NCBI GenBank assembly: GCA_021789975.1
Contig: JAJYIT010000008.1
Location: 62,001-126,000 of the forward strand
DNA: 64,000 nt
From: Bacteroidota bacterium
GTDB lineage: Bacteria > Bacteroidota > Ignavibacteria > Kryptoniales > JAKASW01
Direction of reading: 5' to 3'
Part shown: positions 56,340 through 64,000 of the stretch, piece by piece
How positions within the stretch are numbered: the first letter of the stretch is position 1
Layout: every line of letters starts with the position of its first letter
The notes under the pieces: generated by a model
Told to the model about the DNA's origin: nothing
The model's database searches: none
Seen by the model: only the letters and a program-made list of their open reading frames with translations
Program-made: the position numbers and the translations under genes

Positions 56340-57523
56340 CTTTTCCCTGCCGGTGAATAAGTAATGGTGAGCTTCGGCTTCAGAGAATCGGGCGCGTTTT
56401 CATCGAACAAGATTCTCGTGTCCACATTTGTGTACTCATTGCCACGGGTGAGCATGAAGCCGTAGTTACCATGATTCAACATCAATTGGACCGGGGTTGT
56501 TACATTGAAAACGTATTTGTTGCCTGTTCGGGTCGCGAGTGCAAAAGACGCAGCGCTGATCGCGTCTGTCGCGGGATTGATAATGTAGAAAGCCGAAAGA
56601 GAATCGGACGACCCACTGTAATAAAGAGAGTCAAGTGTATCAGCATACACAGTGAGCTGGGCGAAATTGACGATTGAAAAATTTGGGACCTGGCTCAGAT
56701 CAAACATCAGATTCTCCCTCAAACCTGTGCCACTTTGGACCAGCCTATAAGTGTTTGGAGGTGCAAAAATCGGAGCATATACAGATGGATATGTCTCCGC
56801 GACATAAGTCGTAATGCTCGAAGAGCTTCTAACCGTGTCAGCGATACCGTTAATAGTGCATGCCACCTCTATCTCGGGAACACCGGTGGTCGATAATGCG
56901 GAATACAAGTTTAGAATGCCCATGATGTTTTGCGGGATCAGAATGAATCCATAGTTCTTCACACTAGTATCCTGCGTCGCAACGGCCCACCGACGCACCA
57001 CGCCGGTGTCGAGATTGAGAGTTACCATGGAATCATTTACGCTGATCGGCGGCTGAGAAAGGATGATGTTTGTACCACCGTGTGTAGTCAACACGCTTAC
57101 ACTGTCCCACGTATATGTCGATGAATTCCATGTAGTATCCATGAGATATCCATCAAGCTGAATATTCCTGACATCGGTACCTGGAGGCTGAAGGGTATGA
57201 GGTCCGCGCGTAAATATCAGTTGGGCTGAAGTAATCGAGCTCGCATAGTAAACCGAGTCGAGACCAAGAAATTCCATCAAGACACGCGCCTCAGTCCATG
57301 GTACTTTGCCGAGACAAAGGAGATTACTCGCCCCATTTGCCAGCCCGAGATTTACCTGACTGGATGTCACCTTGACTGAATCGGAATTGAAATACCTGGG
57401 GGTGAGGGTATTGTCATACTTGACTAGCCACGAGCCTGCCTCGTTTATCTTGTCTGAGCAGCCCGTCAGGGCATATGCCAGCACAACGGCGACTAAGACA
57501 CCTTCAATTGTTCTTTTTCTCAA
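56336..57523 (-). CDS. Lipoprotein of unknown function
   Basis: Membrane-anchored lipoprotein: signal peptide with lipobox ALTGC at about residue 22. The mature protein is rich in Ser/Thr and beta strands and contains repeated jelly-roll-like segments (for example SSSITTYVAETYPSVYAPIF, MFDLSQVPNFSIVNFAQLTVYAD), somewhat like DNRLRE-type surface domains. TTG start at 57523 overlapping the gmhB stop. Together with the FadL/PorV-like barrel it forms a translationally coupled pair. Confidence 0.82.
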   Translation of the reverse strand: MRKRTIEGVLVAVVLAYALTGCSDKINEAGSWLVKYDNTLTPRYFNSDSVKVTSSQVNLGLANGASNLLCLGKVPWTEARVLMEFLGLDSVYYASSITSAQLIFTRGPHTLQPPGTDVRNIQLDGYLMDTTWNSSTYTWDSVSVLTTHGGTNIILSQPPISVNDSMVTLNLDTGVVRRWAVATQDTSVKNYGFILIPQNIMGILNLYSALSTTGVPEIEVACTINGIADTVRSSSSITTYVAETYPSVYAPIFAPPNTYRLVQSGTGLRENLMFDLSQVPNFSIVNFAQLTVYADTLDSLYYSGSSDSLSAFYIINPATDAISAASFALATRTGNKYVFNVTTPVQLMLNHGNYGFMLTRGNEYTNVDTRILFDENAPDSLKPKLTITYSPAGKR

Positions 57524-58125
57524 TGGAACCCGCCTCCGGCGGACAGTTTTTGCTTGACGAAGTTTGTGACTGAATCGTAAAGGTTCTCAGCAAGATAATC
57601 TATTTTGATTCCGCCGTCAATGCACCGCTGATAGTCCGACTTACCGTAACCGGTCAACACAAGAGACGTCAACGCACCGGCATTCGTACCGCACTGCACA
57701 TCGCTCCACTTGTCTCCCACTACAAAGGATCTCGAAAGGTCGATATCGAACTCTTCTTGCGCCCGGATCAGCATCCCGATGTCGGGTTTTCTGCAAGTGC
57801 ACGCGATCCTGTCTCCATATTCAGGATGATGTGGGCAATAATATATTCCGTCCACTTTCGCACCCCTCTCCGCAAGCATATCGATGAGCCGTCTGTTGAC
57901 TGCTTCAACTTCTTCGATTGTCATCAGACCCCGCGAAATGCCTGACTGGTTCGAGATCACGATGACTTTCAATCCAAGACTATTGGCAATGCCAATTGCT
58001 TCTGGTGAACGTTCAATGAACTCAACCTGATCCGGATCGGTCAGGTAATCTTTATCGATGTTTATTGTGCCGTCGCGATCAATGAAGATCGCCCGATTGG
58101 TACGAACGGAATTCGCCGGCTTCAG
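57520..58125 (-). CDS. gmhB: D-glycero-D-manno-heptose 1,7-bisphosphate 7-phosphatase, CTG start
   Basis: HAD-IIIA phosphatase of LPS heptose synthesis. The ORF track keeps only residues from TTG 57972, which drops the catalytic aspartates. Reading upstream in the same frame gives (M)KPANSVRTNRAIFIDRDGTIN, the DxDGT motif, then VIVISNQSGISRG, the four-Cys zinc loop (CPHHP and CTCRKP) and VGDKWSDVQCG. A stop lies 17 codons before the CTG and no ATG, GTG or TTG intervenes, so CTG 58125, with GAGG six bases upstream, is the best start (an ATT is the alternative). 201 residues. TTGA overlap with the lipoprotein gene. Confidence 0.85.
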   Translation of the reverse strand: MKPANSVRTNRAIFIDRDGTINIDKDYLTDPDQVEFIERSPEAIGIANSLGLKVIVISNQSGISRGLMTIEEVEAVNRRLIDMLAERGAKVDGIYYCPHHPEYGDRIACTCRKPDIGMLIRAQEEFDIDLSRSFVVGDKWSDVQCGTNAGALTSLVLTGYGKSDYQRCIDGGIKIDYLAENLYDSVTNFVKQKLSAGGGFH

Positions 58126-58199
58126 TGTTAACCTCTTTGGTTCAATTCTAGTCGAGGCAGTGTTCTATTACTCAGCCGAGCTTTCTCCCCAGGTCCCGT

Positions 58200-59684
58200 T
58201 CATTTTTGCAGTATCTTTTCGTACAGATCTGAATATTGGTGAGCGGAATTCGTCCATGAGAAGTCTTCAGACATTGCGTTTCTCATGATCTTCTGCCAGG
58301 TCTTCTGGTCCGCGAACAAGTTCACTGCCTTCGAGACGGCGCCAAGCAATTCATCGGCCTTGTAGTTGTTAAAGAAAAAGCCGGTGCCGGTCCCCTTTTG
58401 TGGATTAACTTCCTTAACCGTATCGACGAGACCGCCTGTACTTCGCACGATGGGTATCGTTCCATACTTCAGACTGTACAGCTGGTTTAAACCGCACGGC
58501 TCATACTTGCTTGGCATAAGAAATATATCAGCCGCCCCTTCGATCAAATGGGACAGCTCGTCGTCGAAATTAAGCTGCAGGGCAAATCTGCCGTTGTACT
58601 TCTTTGCCAGTGTTTCGAGCAGAGTGTGATATTGCTTCTCACCTGTCCCGAGCAAGATGAAGCTTAAGTTCAACTTCATTATATCCTGGAACGCCTGAAT
58701 TAGCAGGTCAATTCCTTTTTGCTCGACCAGCCTCGTGACCATCCCGATCAAAGGAGCTTGCGGGTCAGCCTTCATATCGAATTTCTTGAGAAGATACTTC
58801 TTATTCTCAACCTTGGCATCGAGGGTCTTTATGCTGTATTTGAATGGGATGAACGGATCGGTGTCAGGATTCCAGATGCTGTAATCAATTCCATTTACGA
58901 TTCCAGTGAATGTCTTCTTCCTCTTCCTCAGCACGCCATCCATCCCGCAGCCGAATTCCTCGCTCTCGGAGATCTCTTTGGCGTAAGTATTGCTGACCGT
59001 AGTAACATAGTCCGAATAGACGATGCCCGCTTTCATGAAACTGAGTTTCCCAAAAAATTCAGCGCCCTCCGGCGTGAAGACGTCTGCAGGCAGACCGGTC
59101 TTGACAAATGTTTCCTCCGGAAAATTGCCCTGGTAGCTGACGTTATGGATCGTGAAGACGGTTTTAATTTTCTTGAAGAAAGGATCCTTGGAAAAAATCT
59201 TCTTCAGGTAAACCGGCACCAATCCGCTCTGCCAGTCGTTGCAATGAATTATATCGGGCGCCCATCCTAATCGTTTCAAAATTTCGAAGATGCCGCGGGA
59301 GTAGAAAATAAACCTTTCGTCGTTGTCATGGTAATCCTTCTTGGATCGCGGGTCTTGATAGATACCCGGCCTTCCGAAATATTCCTGGCTGTCTATAAAA
59401 TAGATCTGGACCTTCGTTCGCTCGCCGACCAGGAAGGAAGACTTGACATTTAGCTTGGCAACTTTCTTACCGATGGGGATATCGATATCCTTCAGCCTGA
59501 TAATTTCATGGATACGAAATTTTCTCTCATTTACAAATCCGTATCTCGGTATCGCCAGTCTGACATCGTTCCCAATTTCCTTCAGTGCCTGCGGCAACGA
59601 ACTGGCAACATCCGCAAGCCCGCCGGTTTTTGCAAACGGGAACACCTCTGATGAAAGGAAAAGAACATTGAAGGGTTGACTCAT
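58200..59684 (-). CDS. glgA: Glycogen (starch) synthase, ADP-glucose type
   Basis: GT5 glycosyltransferase that extends alpha-1,4-glucan from ADP-glucose. The ADP-glucose motif KTGGLADVASSLP is near the start; other marks are HCNDWQSGLVPVYLK, TIHNVSYQGNFP, GIDYSIWNPDTDP and the C-terminal PSKYEPCGLNQLYSLKYGTIPIVRSTGGLVDTV. The ORF track begins 16 codons earlier at 59732; ATG 59684 gives the usual start MSQPFNVLFLSSEVFPF. 494 residues. No glgB or glgC is in the window. Confidence 0.95.
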   Translation of the reverse strand: MSQPFNVLFLSSEVFPFAKTGGLADVASSLPQALKEIGNDVRLAIPRYGFVNERKFRIHEIIRLKDIDIPIGKKVAKLNVKSSFLVGERTKVQIYFIDSQEYFGRPGIYQDPRSKKDYHDNDERFIFYSRGIFEILKRLGWAPDIIHCNDWQSGLVPVYLKKIFSKDPFFKKIKTVFTIHNVSYQGNFPEETFVKTGLPADVFTPEGAEFFGKLSFMKAGIVYSDYVTTVSNTYAKEISESEEFGCGMDGVLRKRKKTFTGIVNGIDYSIWNPDTDPFIPFKYSIKTLDAKVENKKYLLKKFDMKADPQAPLIGMVTRLVEQKGIDLLIQAFQDIMKLNLSFILLGTGEKQYHTLLETLAKKYNGRFALQLNFDDELSHLIEGAADIFLMPSKYEPCGLNQLYSLKYGTIPIVRSTGGLVDTVKEVNPQKGTGTGFFFNNYKADELLGAVSKAVNLFADQKTWQKIMRNAMSEDFSWTNSAHQYSDLYEKILQK

Positions 59685-59767
59685 CTCATACCATGATTTA
59701 TTTGTAAAAAATACCAAAAATTTGACCAACAATCAATTCTATTTGTTGCTTCACGTACCACCTTATC

Positions 59768-59798
59768 TTGAATCACTAACAGCCGTGAAATATATTTG
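59768..59798 (+). promoter_or_regulatory. Bacteroidota-type promoter ahead of the metallo-hydrolase gene
   Basis: TTG at 59768-59770, a 20-base spacer, then TATATTTG at 59791-59798, which fits the TAnnTTTG -7 element described for Bacteroidota. Transcription would begin near 59805, about 17 bases before the ATG. The -33 part is only a partial match. Weak to moderate evidence. Confidence 0.5.
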
Positions 59799-59821
59799 AT
59801 AAAACACGGCGGCAGAAAAAG

Positions 59822-61249
59822 ATGCGATTGCGATTCATTGGAGCAGCACAGACCGTAACAGGCTCTATGCACCTCATCGAGACGAACGGCAAAAGAATCC
59901 TCCTCGATTGCGGACTCTACCAGGGAAAGAGAGCGGAGAGCACGCGAATAAACAAGAATTTCTACTCAGGCGATGGAGCCGACTCAAGTCAGCAGTACTT
60001 TCATCCGGCTCAGATAGACGCGGTAGTTCTCTCTCATGCTCATATCGACCACAGCGGGAACCTACCCAGCCTGGTAAAGAACGGTTACACGGGTCCAATA
60101 TATGCGACTCCGGCAACGCGAGATCTCGCAGGCATTATGCTTGCCGACAGCGCGAAGATTCAGGAGCAGGATGCTTCTTTCTTGAACAGGAAGCTTGCGA
60201 AAAGAGGCGAACCGCTTATTCAACCTTTGTACGACATCGAAGATGCCCTCTCCGTTGCCCCTCTCTTCGTTTCTGTATCGTATCACCGGGAGACTACGAT
60301 CGCTGACGGAGTTCGAGTTACATTCTACGATGCCGGCCATATTCTCGGAAGCGCGCTCGTCAAGCTTACGATCGATGATGATGGAGCAGAAAAAACAATC
60401 CTTTTTACCGGAGACCTGGGAAGAAGAGGTTTGCCAATTCTAAGGAATCCTGAGGTGATAAACGAAGCGGATTACCTCATAACTGAAAGTACTTACGGCG
60501 GAAGATTCCACGAGCCAATAGAGAGCATGCAGGCGAAGCTTCAAGAAGTAATACTCAGAACAATTAAGAGGGGCGGCAAGGTCATCATACCCGCCTTTAG
60601 CGTGGAGCGTACGCAAGAGATAACTTACACGTTACATCGATTGTTCGAATCGAAAGCGCTTCCCCGCATTCCGGTATTCGTAGACAGTCCCCTCTCGGTC
60701 AACGCTACCGAAGTTTTCCGTCTGCATCCGGAGTGCTTCAACAAAGAAGTCTTCAAGATGGTCATTGCCAACGACGACCCGTTCGGCTTTGAGTATATCC
60801 ATTACATTAAGACCGTAGAAGACTCAAAGAAGCTCAACGATATCCACGAGCCGCTCGTGGTCGTTTCTGCATCGGGGATGTGCGAAAGCGGTCGCATACT
60901 TCATCACCTCGCAAACAACGTCAGCGATCCAAAGAACACAATCATGATAGTCGGCTACCAGGCACCAGATACGCTCGGAAGACGGATTGTCGAAAAGCAG
61001 CCGCGGCTGAAAATTCTTGGCGAAGAGTATTCGCTCAGGGCAGAAGTGGTCGAAATGCATTCTTTCTCAGCGCATGCCGACCATAACGACTTAGTCGGGT
61101 TCGTAAGAAACTTCGACACCAAGAAACTCAGGAACATATTTCTGGTTCACGGGGAAAATGAAGAGCAAACTGCACTTTCGACTTCGCTAAGGCAAATTGG
61201 TTATAAGGAAATATTTGCACCAAAGAAGGGTGACGTGTTCAATATTTGA
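59822..61249 (+). CDS. Beta-CASP metallo-beta-lactamase-fold RNA-processing-like hydrolase
   Basis: Zinc-dependent hydrolase of the MBL fold with a beta-CASP insertion and RMMBL C-terminus, like CPSF-type and archaeal exonucleases and YsH1-like proteins. The zinc motif HAHIDHSGNLPSL is near residue 65; DAGHILGSALVKL, FTGDLGRRGLPILR, TESTYGGRFHE and the later VVSASGMCESGRILHHL and MHSFSAHADHNDL supply the remaining ligands. 475 residues. Role in RNA decay is inferred from family; substrates unknown. Overlaps the epimerase gene by 4 bp. Confidence 0.93.
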   Translation: MRLRFIGAAQTVTGSMHLIETNGKRILLDCGLYQGKRAESTRINKNFYSGDGADSSQQYFHPAQIDAVVLSHAHIDHSGNLPSLVKNGYTGPIYATPATRDLAGIMLADSAKIQEQDASFLNRKLAKRGEPLIQPLYDIEDALSVAPLFVSVSYHRETTIADGVRVTFYDAGHILGSALVKLTIDDDGAEKTILFTGDLGRRGLPILRNPEVINEADYLITESTYGGRFHEPIESMQAKLQEVILRTIKRGGKVIIPAFSVERTQEITYTLHRLFESKALPRIPVFVDSPLSVNATEVFRLHPECFNKEVFKMVIANDDPFGFEYIHYIKTVEDSKKLNDIHEPLVVVSASGMCESGRILHHLANNVSDPKNTIMIVGYQAPDTLGRRIVEKQPRLKILGEEYSLRAEVVEMHSFSAHADHNDLVGFVRNFDTKKLRNIFLVHGENEEQTALSTSLRQIGYKEIFAPKKGDVFNI

Positions 61250-62088
61250 AGAAGGTACTGATCACAGGCGGTTCCGGGCTCGTTGGAAGGTTCGTCGCCC
61301 AAGACCTCGCCAAAAAGTACGACATCACCGTTTTAGACCGCGTGGAGCCAAACTACGATGTGAAGTACCACAGTCTTGACGTTCTGAATACGGAATCGTT
61401 CTCCGCGATCGGCGGTCAATATGACGCGTTGCTGCATCTGGCCGGGATACCTCACCCTCTTAACGATCCACCTGAGAGAGTGTTTAACGTGAACACTCTC
61501 GGCACATTCAACGTGGCAGAGTTCGCAGTTAAGATCGGGGTTAAGAAAGTCGTGCTTGCTTCCAGCGAGTCAACTCTGGGTTTCGCCTTCGCGAGGACCG
61601 ATCACATACCGCTCTACTTTCCGATAGACGAACAGCATCCTCTTGAGCCACAGGATCCATACGGCTTAAGCAAAGTGTGCGCGGAAGAGATCCTGAAGTG
61701 CTTCTCGCGCGGTTACCGATTACAAACTGTTTCTCTACGATTCCCCTGGATCTGGGTGCCCGGCGACAAAGAGCGGCAGTTCTACCGAAAGTTGATCGCA
61801 GAATATCCTAGCTGGTCAAAGAATCTCTGGGCATGGGTGAATGTTCACGACGCAGCTCAGGCTTTTGCAAAAGCTATTGAGTTCGACGGTCACGGCTTCA
61901 ATAGATTCTTCATCACTGCCGCGGAAAACTGGACAGGCTACCCTGCAATGGACTTGATCGACCGATTCTATAAGGGAGTTCAGATAATCCACTCAATGGA
62001 AGGGCCGAAAAGTCTGATATCGAGCGATCTGGCGCACGTCGTCCTCCATTACACTCCGAAGTTCAGCGTAGCAGATATCTTCGATTGA
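61246..62088 (+). CDS. NAD-dependent epimerase/dehydratase (short-chain extended SDR)
   Basis: Rossmann-fold oxidoreductase: NAD motif TGGSGLVGRFVAQDL at the start, DALLHLAGIPHP, the catalytic YGLSK (Tyr and Lys), and a Ser in ASSESTLGF. TTG start directly overlapping the metallo-hydrolase stop (TTGA). 280 residues. Uronate-dehydrogenase-like members resemble it, but substrate cannot be named from sequence alone. Confidence 0.88.
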   Translation: MKKVLITGGSGLVGRFVAQDLAKKYDITVLDRVEPNYDVKYHSLDVLNTESFSAIGGQYDALLHLAGIPHPLNDPPERVFNVNTLGTFNVAEFAVKIGVKKVVLASSESTLGFAFARTDHIPLYFPIDEQHPLEPQDPYGLSKVCAEEILKCFSRGYRLQTVSLRFPWIWVPGDKERQFYRKLIAEYPSWSKNLWAWVNVHDAAQAFAKAIEFDGHGFNRFFITAAENWTGYPAMDLIDRFYKGVQIIHSMEGPKSLISSDLAHVVLHYTPKFSVADIFD

Positions 62089-62453
62089 GACTCTTCATGG
62101 AAATTGACGGCGGAGTCGGTGAAGCCTATCCTTTTATCTACTCCAGCAGTCCACCCGCGGGCTGCGATGAGGTGGTAGCTGCGGTCAGTGTCGGCATTCC
62201 GGCTTTGGAGGTAATCCCAGATGCAGGCTTCTTGCCGGACCGACTTGGATCCTAGGACTCGGTTTTTCCTGCCGGGTCGCGCGGCACAACTCGATGCTGA
62301 GAGATTCTATCAACTATTATTTAAATTGTCACGAAACAAATGATGGTTTGGATGAACATTTTATACACTGCCAAATTGAAATGGCTCCGGTAAGAGCGGT
62401 ATGGTCCAGGTTCACTCTATATTACGATTGTATTGAAACAGTCGGAGTCTGGA
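62089..62453. other. 365-bp region without a supported gene
   Basis: Lies between the epimerase and the lipoprotein. A 52-codon + strand frame (ATG 62097 to TAG 62255, MEIDGGVGEAYPF) has no ribosome site and is probably chance or a remnant. The second half is AT-rich and probably carries the promoter for the lipoprotein gene; boxes are not obvious. Confidence 0.35.
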
Positions 62454-63449
62454 TTGGCCCGTAGAGTTATCTCAAGGCCCCTCCTTGCCCTCGCCGCTTT
62501 CCTGCTAATTTCTATCTCGGGTTGCAGTAAGGAGTCTTCAATACCGACATCGAGTGACAACTTCATCATTTTTCCACCAACCGACTTGTTCGTCCTTTCT
62601 GCCCATGATGCAGGAATATTTGTTGAATGGAGTCCAGTTGCGGCGGCCGGTTTTCTATACTACAACGTGTATATGGGGACGGACAGCACGAAGTTGAATT
62701 TTATTTCGGAGACTTCGAACAACTACTTCTATGTCGACAGCCTGAATTACACCACGACCTACTTTATTCATGTTACAGCGGTTTACGCGAACGGGATAGA
62801 GAGCCCGCCAAGTAATTTTGCATCTGCCAAACCGGTCAATGTGTATGCTCCGGTACAGCCGATCGGACTTACAGTTCAAGGCCACAATGACGCCAGCGGT
62901 AAATATCTCTCAGTGATCTGGACATCTAATCCCGATGGAGACCTGGCCGGCTACGAAGTGTATCGCGGCACTGCGAGTTCATTTCAACCTGACACGCTCA
63001 GATTTACCAACCTCCTCACAACGGTAACTACGAATTTTCTTAAAGATACCTCCAACATACAAGTGGGTCGGGAGTATTATTACAAGATTATCGCTTTTGA
63101 TTTTGCTCATTGGCGCAGCATACCTTCAGAGCCGGACTCGGACATGGTACTTCAACAACCTACTCTCATCTACCCGGCGAATGACTCTGCCGTGAACTAC
63201 ATGGACAACTTAGTGTTTCAGTTTAATCAGGTGCCGGGTGCATCCGGTTACATCTTCTACCTTTCTTCGTCTGCCGGTGGAGGAGATATCTATACGGCAA
63301 ACATCCCAGCCAATCAGAACAATTACGCTTATTCAGGGGCAGCAATAAGTACAGGAGAGCTGTACTACTGGCATGTCGCCGCAACGACAAAAGACCCAAA
63401 CACCCCCAACTCAGTCAGCAACGTCTTCTCTTTCGCATTTACTCAGTGA
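62454..63449 (+). CDS. Fibronectin type III-domain lipoprotein
   Basis: Cell-envelope lipoprotein. Lipobox ISGC ends a hydrophobic signal region; after it come FN3-like modules (VFVLSAHDAGIFVEWSPVAAAGFLYYNVYMGTD-type strand pattern and DGDLAGYEVYRGTASSFQPD), then an immunoglobulin-like C-terminal part (LVFQFNQVPGASGYIFYLS). The ORF track starts at TTG 62433; TTG 62454 has GGAG six bases before it and gives MARRVISRPLLALAAFLL, so it is preferred. 331 residues. The stop overlaps the ABC ATPase start (GTGA), so the two may form one ABC-export system component set. Confidence 0.85.
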   Translation: MARRVISRPLLALAAFLLISISGCSKESSIPTSSDNFIIFPPTDLFVLSAHDAGIFVEWSPVAAAGFLYYNVYMGTDSTKLNFISETSNNYFYVDSLNYTTTYFIHVTAVYANGIESPPSNFASAKPVNVYAPVQPIGLTVQGHNDASGKYLSVIWTSNPDGDLAGYEVYRGTASSFQPDTLRFTNLLTTVTTNFLKDTSNIQVGREYYYKIIAFDFAHWRSIPSEPDSDMVLQQPTLIYPANDSAVNYMDNLVFQFNQVPGASGYIFYLSSSAGGGDIYTANIPANQNNYAYSGAAISTGELYYWHVAATTKDPNTPNSVSNVFSFAFTQ

Positions 63450-64000
63450 TCGAATTCAAAAACATCACGAAGAGATTCGGCAACGTTACGGCGCTCAACA
63501 ACGTTTCGTTCGTGGTTGAGAAGGGGAGCGCTTGCGGATACATCGGTCCTAACGGCGCGGGCAAAACCACCACCGCACGGATCATAGGCGGACTTGAGCG
63601 TCCCGATTCGGGCAAAGTCATCATCGCAGGAGATGATGCATCCAAAGGCACGACACGCAATGTGGTCGGTTATGTGCCGGAGTCGCCAAGGCTTTATGAC
63701 ACTTTGACTCCCAGAGAAACAGTCGCGCTGGCGGCATTGCTGCGAAGTTTCGACAAGACGCTCGCGATGGAAAGACTTGGCATGATGGGAGAGATTTTTC
63801 ACTTCACCGAATATCTTTTGAAACCGCTCAGCGGATTGTCGAAGGGCACGAAACAGAAAGTAGTCATAAGTCTCGCAATCATATTTCATCCTGAAGTGCT
63901 GGTGCTGGATGAACCTACCGACGGTCTGGACGTGCAGGCAGTTGTCGCGCTGAAGCAGATTATCAGCACTTTTACCAAGCTTGGCGGTACCGTCTTCTAC
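63446..64000 (+). CDS. ABC transporter ATP-binding protein, cut off by the right window edge
   Basis: ATPase subunit of an ABC transporter of the CcmA/NatA type. The frame begins at GTG 63446, which overlaps the lipoprotein stop by four bases, and runs to the window end with no stop (185 codons). Walker A GPNGAGKTT, signature LSGLSKGTKQK (a divergent LSGGQ), Walker B VLVLDEPTDGLD are present. Missing from the ORF track because it has no stop. The membrane partner would lie to the right. Confidence 0.93.
   Translation, partial: MIEFKNITKRFGNVTALNNVSFVVEKGSACGYIGPNGAGKTTTARIIGGLERPDSGKVIIAGDDASKGTTRNVVGYVPESPRLYDTLTPRETVALAALLRSFDKTLAMERLGMMGEIFHFTEYLLKPLSGLSKGTKQKVVISLAIIFHPEVLVLDEPTDGLDVQAVVALKQIISTFTKLGGTVFY

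Noticed and set aside
62097-62255. 52-codon + strand ORF MEIDGGVGEAYPF
   Set aside because: No ribosome site and no homology I recognise; kept only as a note in the gap entry.

Overview
The window reads as one gene-dense chromosome segment of a Gram-negative bacterium of the Bacteroidota/FCB type, most likely an Ignavibacteria- or Chlorobi-like lineage. Support comes from lipid A genes (lpxB, lpxK), outer-membrane barrels ending in aromatic residues, a peptidase/propeller/Omp85-like fusion, a pyruvoyl-dependent arginine decarboxylase (pdaD), and ATP synthase and complex I operons that carry only part of their subunits. The placement is inferred from gene content; no rRNA or ribosomal protein gene is present to confirm it. 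I see no tRNA, rRNA, CRISPR array, insertion sequence or prophage.

Layout. 1-8709 (- strand): the 5' part of hisD running off the left edge, two envelope proteins in overlapping frames, a CNNM/CorC-type membrane protein, a VanZ-like protein and the NAD(P)HX repair enzyme. 8960-15679 (-): nuoJKLMN with an alpha/beta hydrolase between nuoM and nuoN. 16143-17339 (+): a phosphoglycerate dehydrogenase-like gene. 17771-22803 (-): glyQS, a DUF2461 gene, glycerate 2-kinase and an RlmD-type rRNA methyltransferase. 23188-25575 (+): smpB, tyrS, pdaD. 25663-32358 (-): one probable operon from an M23 peptidase and a bactofilin through atpZ, atpI, atpB, atpE, atpF, atpH, atpA and atpG, with a strong promoter at its head and a strong hairpin terminator at its end; atpD and atpC are absent. 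32605-35021 (+): an acyl-CoA carboxylase carboxyltransferase and a secreted protein of unknown function. 34989-40515 (-): ispD, queA, ppdK and a class I amidotransferase. 40508-50180 (-): lpxK, lpxB, an ICMT-like methyltransferase, a HAD phosphatase, smc and a GH2-like membrane protein, nearly all overlapping or abutting. 50457-59684 (-): patatin, polyprenyl synthase, tatC, glyA, rpiB, an outer-membrane protein and lipoprotein pair, gmhB, glgA. 59822-64000 (+): a beta-CASP metallo-hydrolase, an epimerase, a fibronectin-type lipoprotein and an ABC ATPase running off the right edge.

The genes are mainly core: respiration and ATP synthesis, envelope building, aminoacylation, ribosome rescue, rRNA and tRNA modification, and central carbon metabolism. 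Four points stand out. (1) Two genes, the barrel at 924-2018 and gmhB at 57520-58125, appear to start at CTG; the ORF track gives one a false upstream start and cuts the N-terminal third, with the catalytic aspartates, off the other. (2) The GH2-like protein upstream of smc has lost the equivalents of both catalytic glutamates and carries six membrane segments, so it looks like a membrane-bound pseudoenzyme. (3) Cell-shape genes (M23 peptidase, bactofilin) lead the ATP synthase operon from a near-leaderless promoter. (4) Operons are tightly packed with frequent 4-bp stop/start overlaps, several using TTG, GTG or CTG starts. Two edge-truncated genes (hisD and the ABC ATPase) are missing from the ORF track and were read directly from the sequence.
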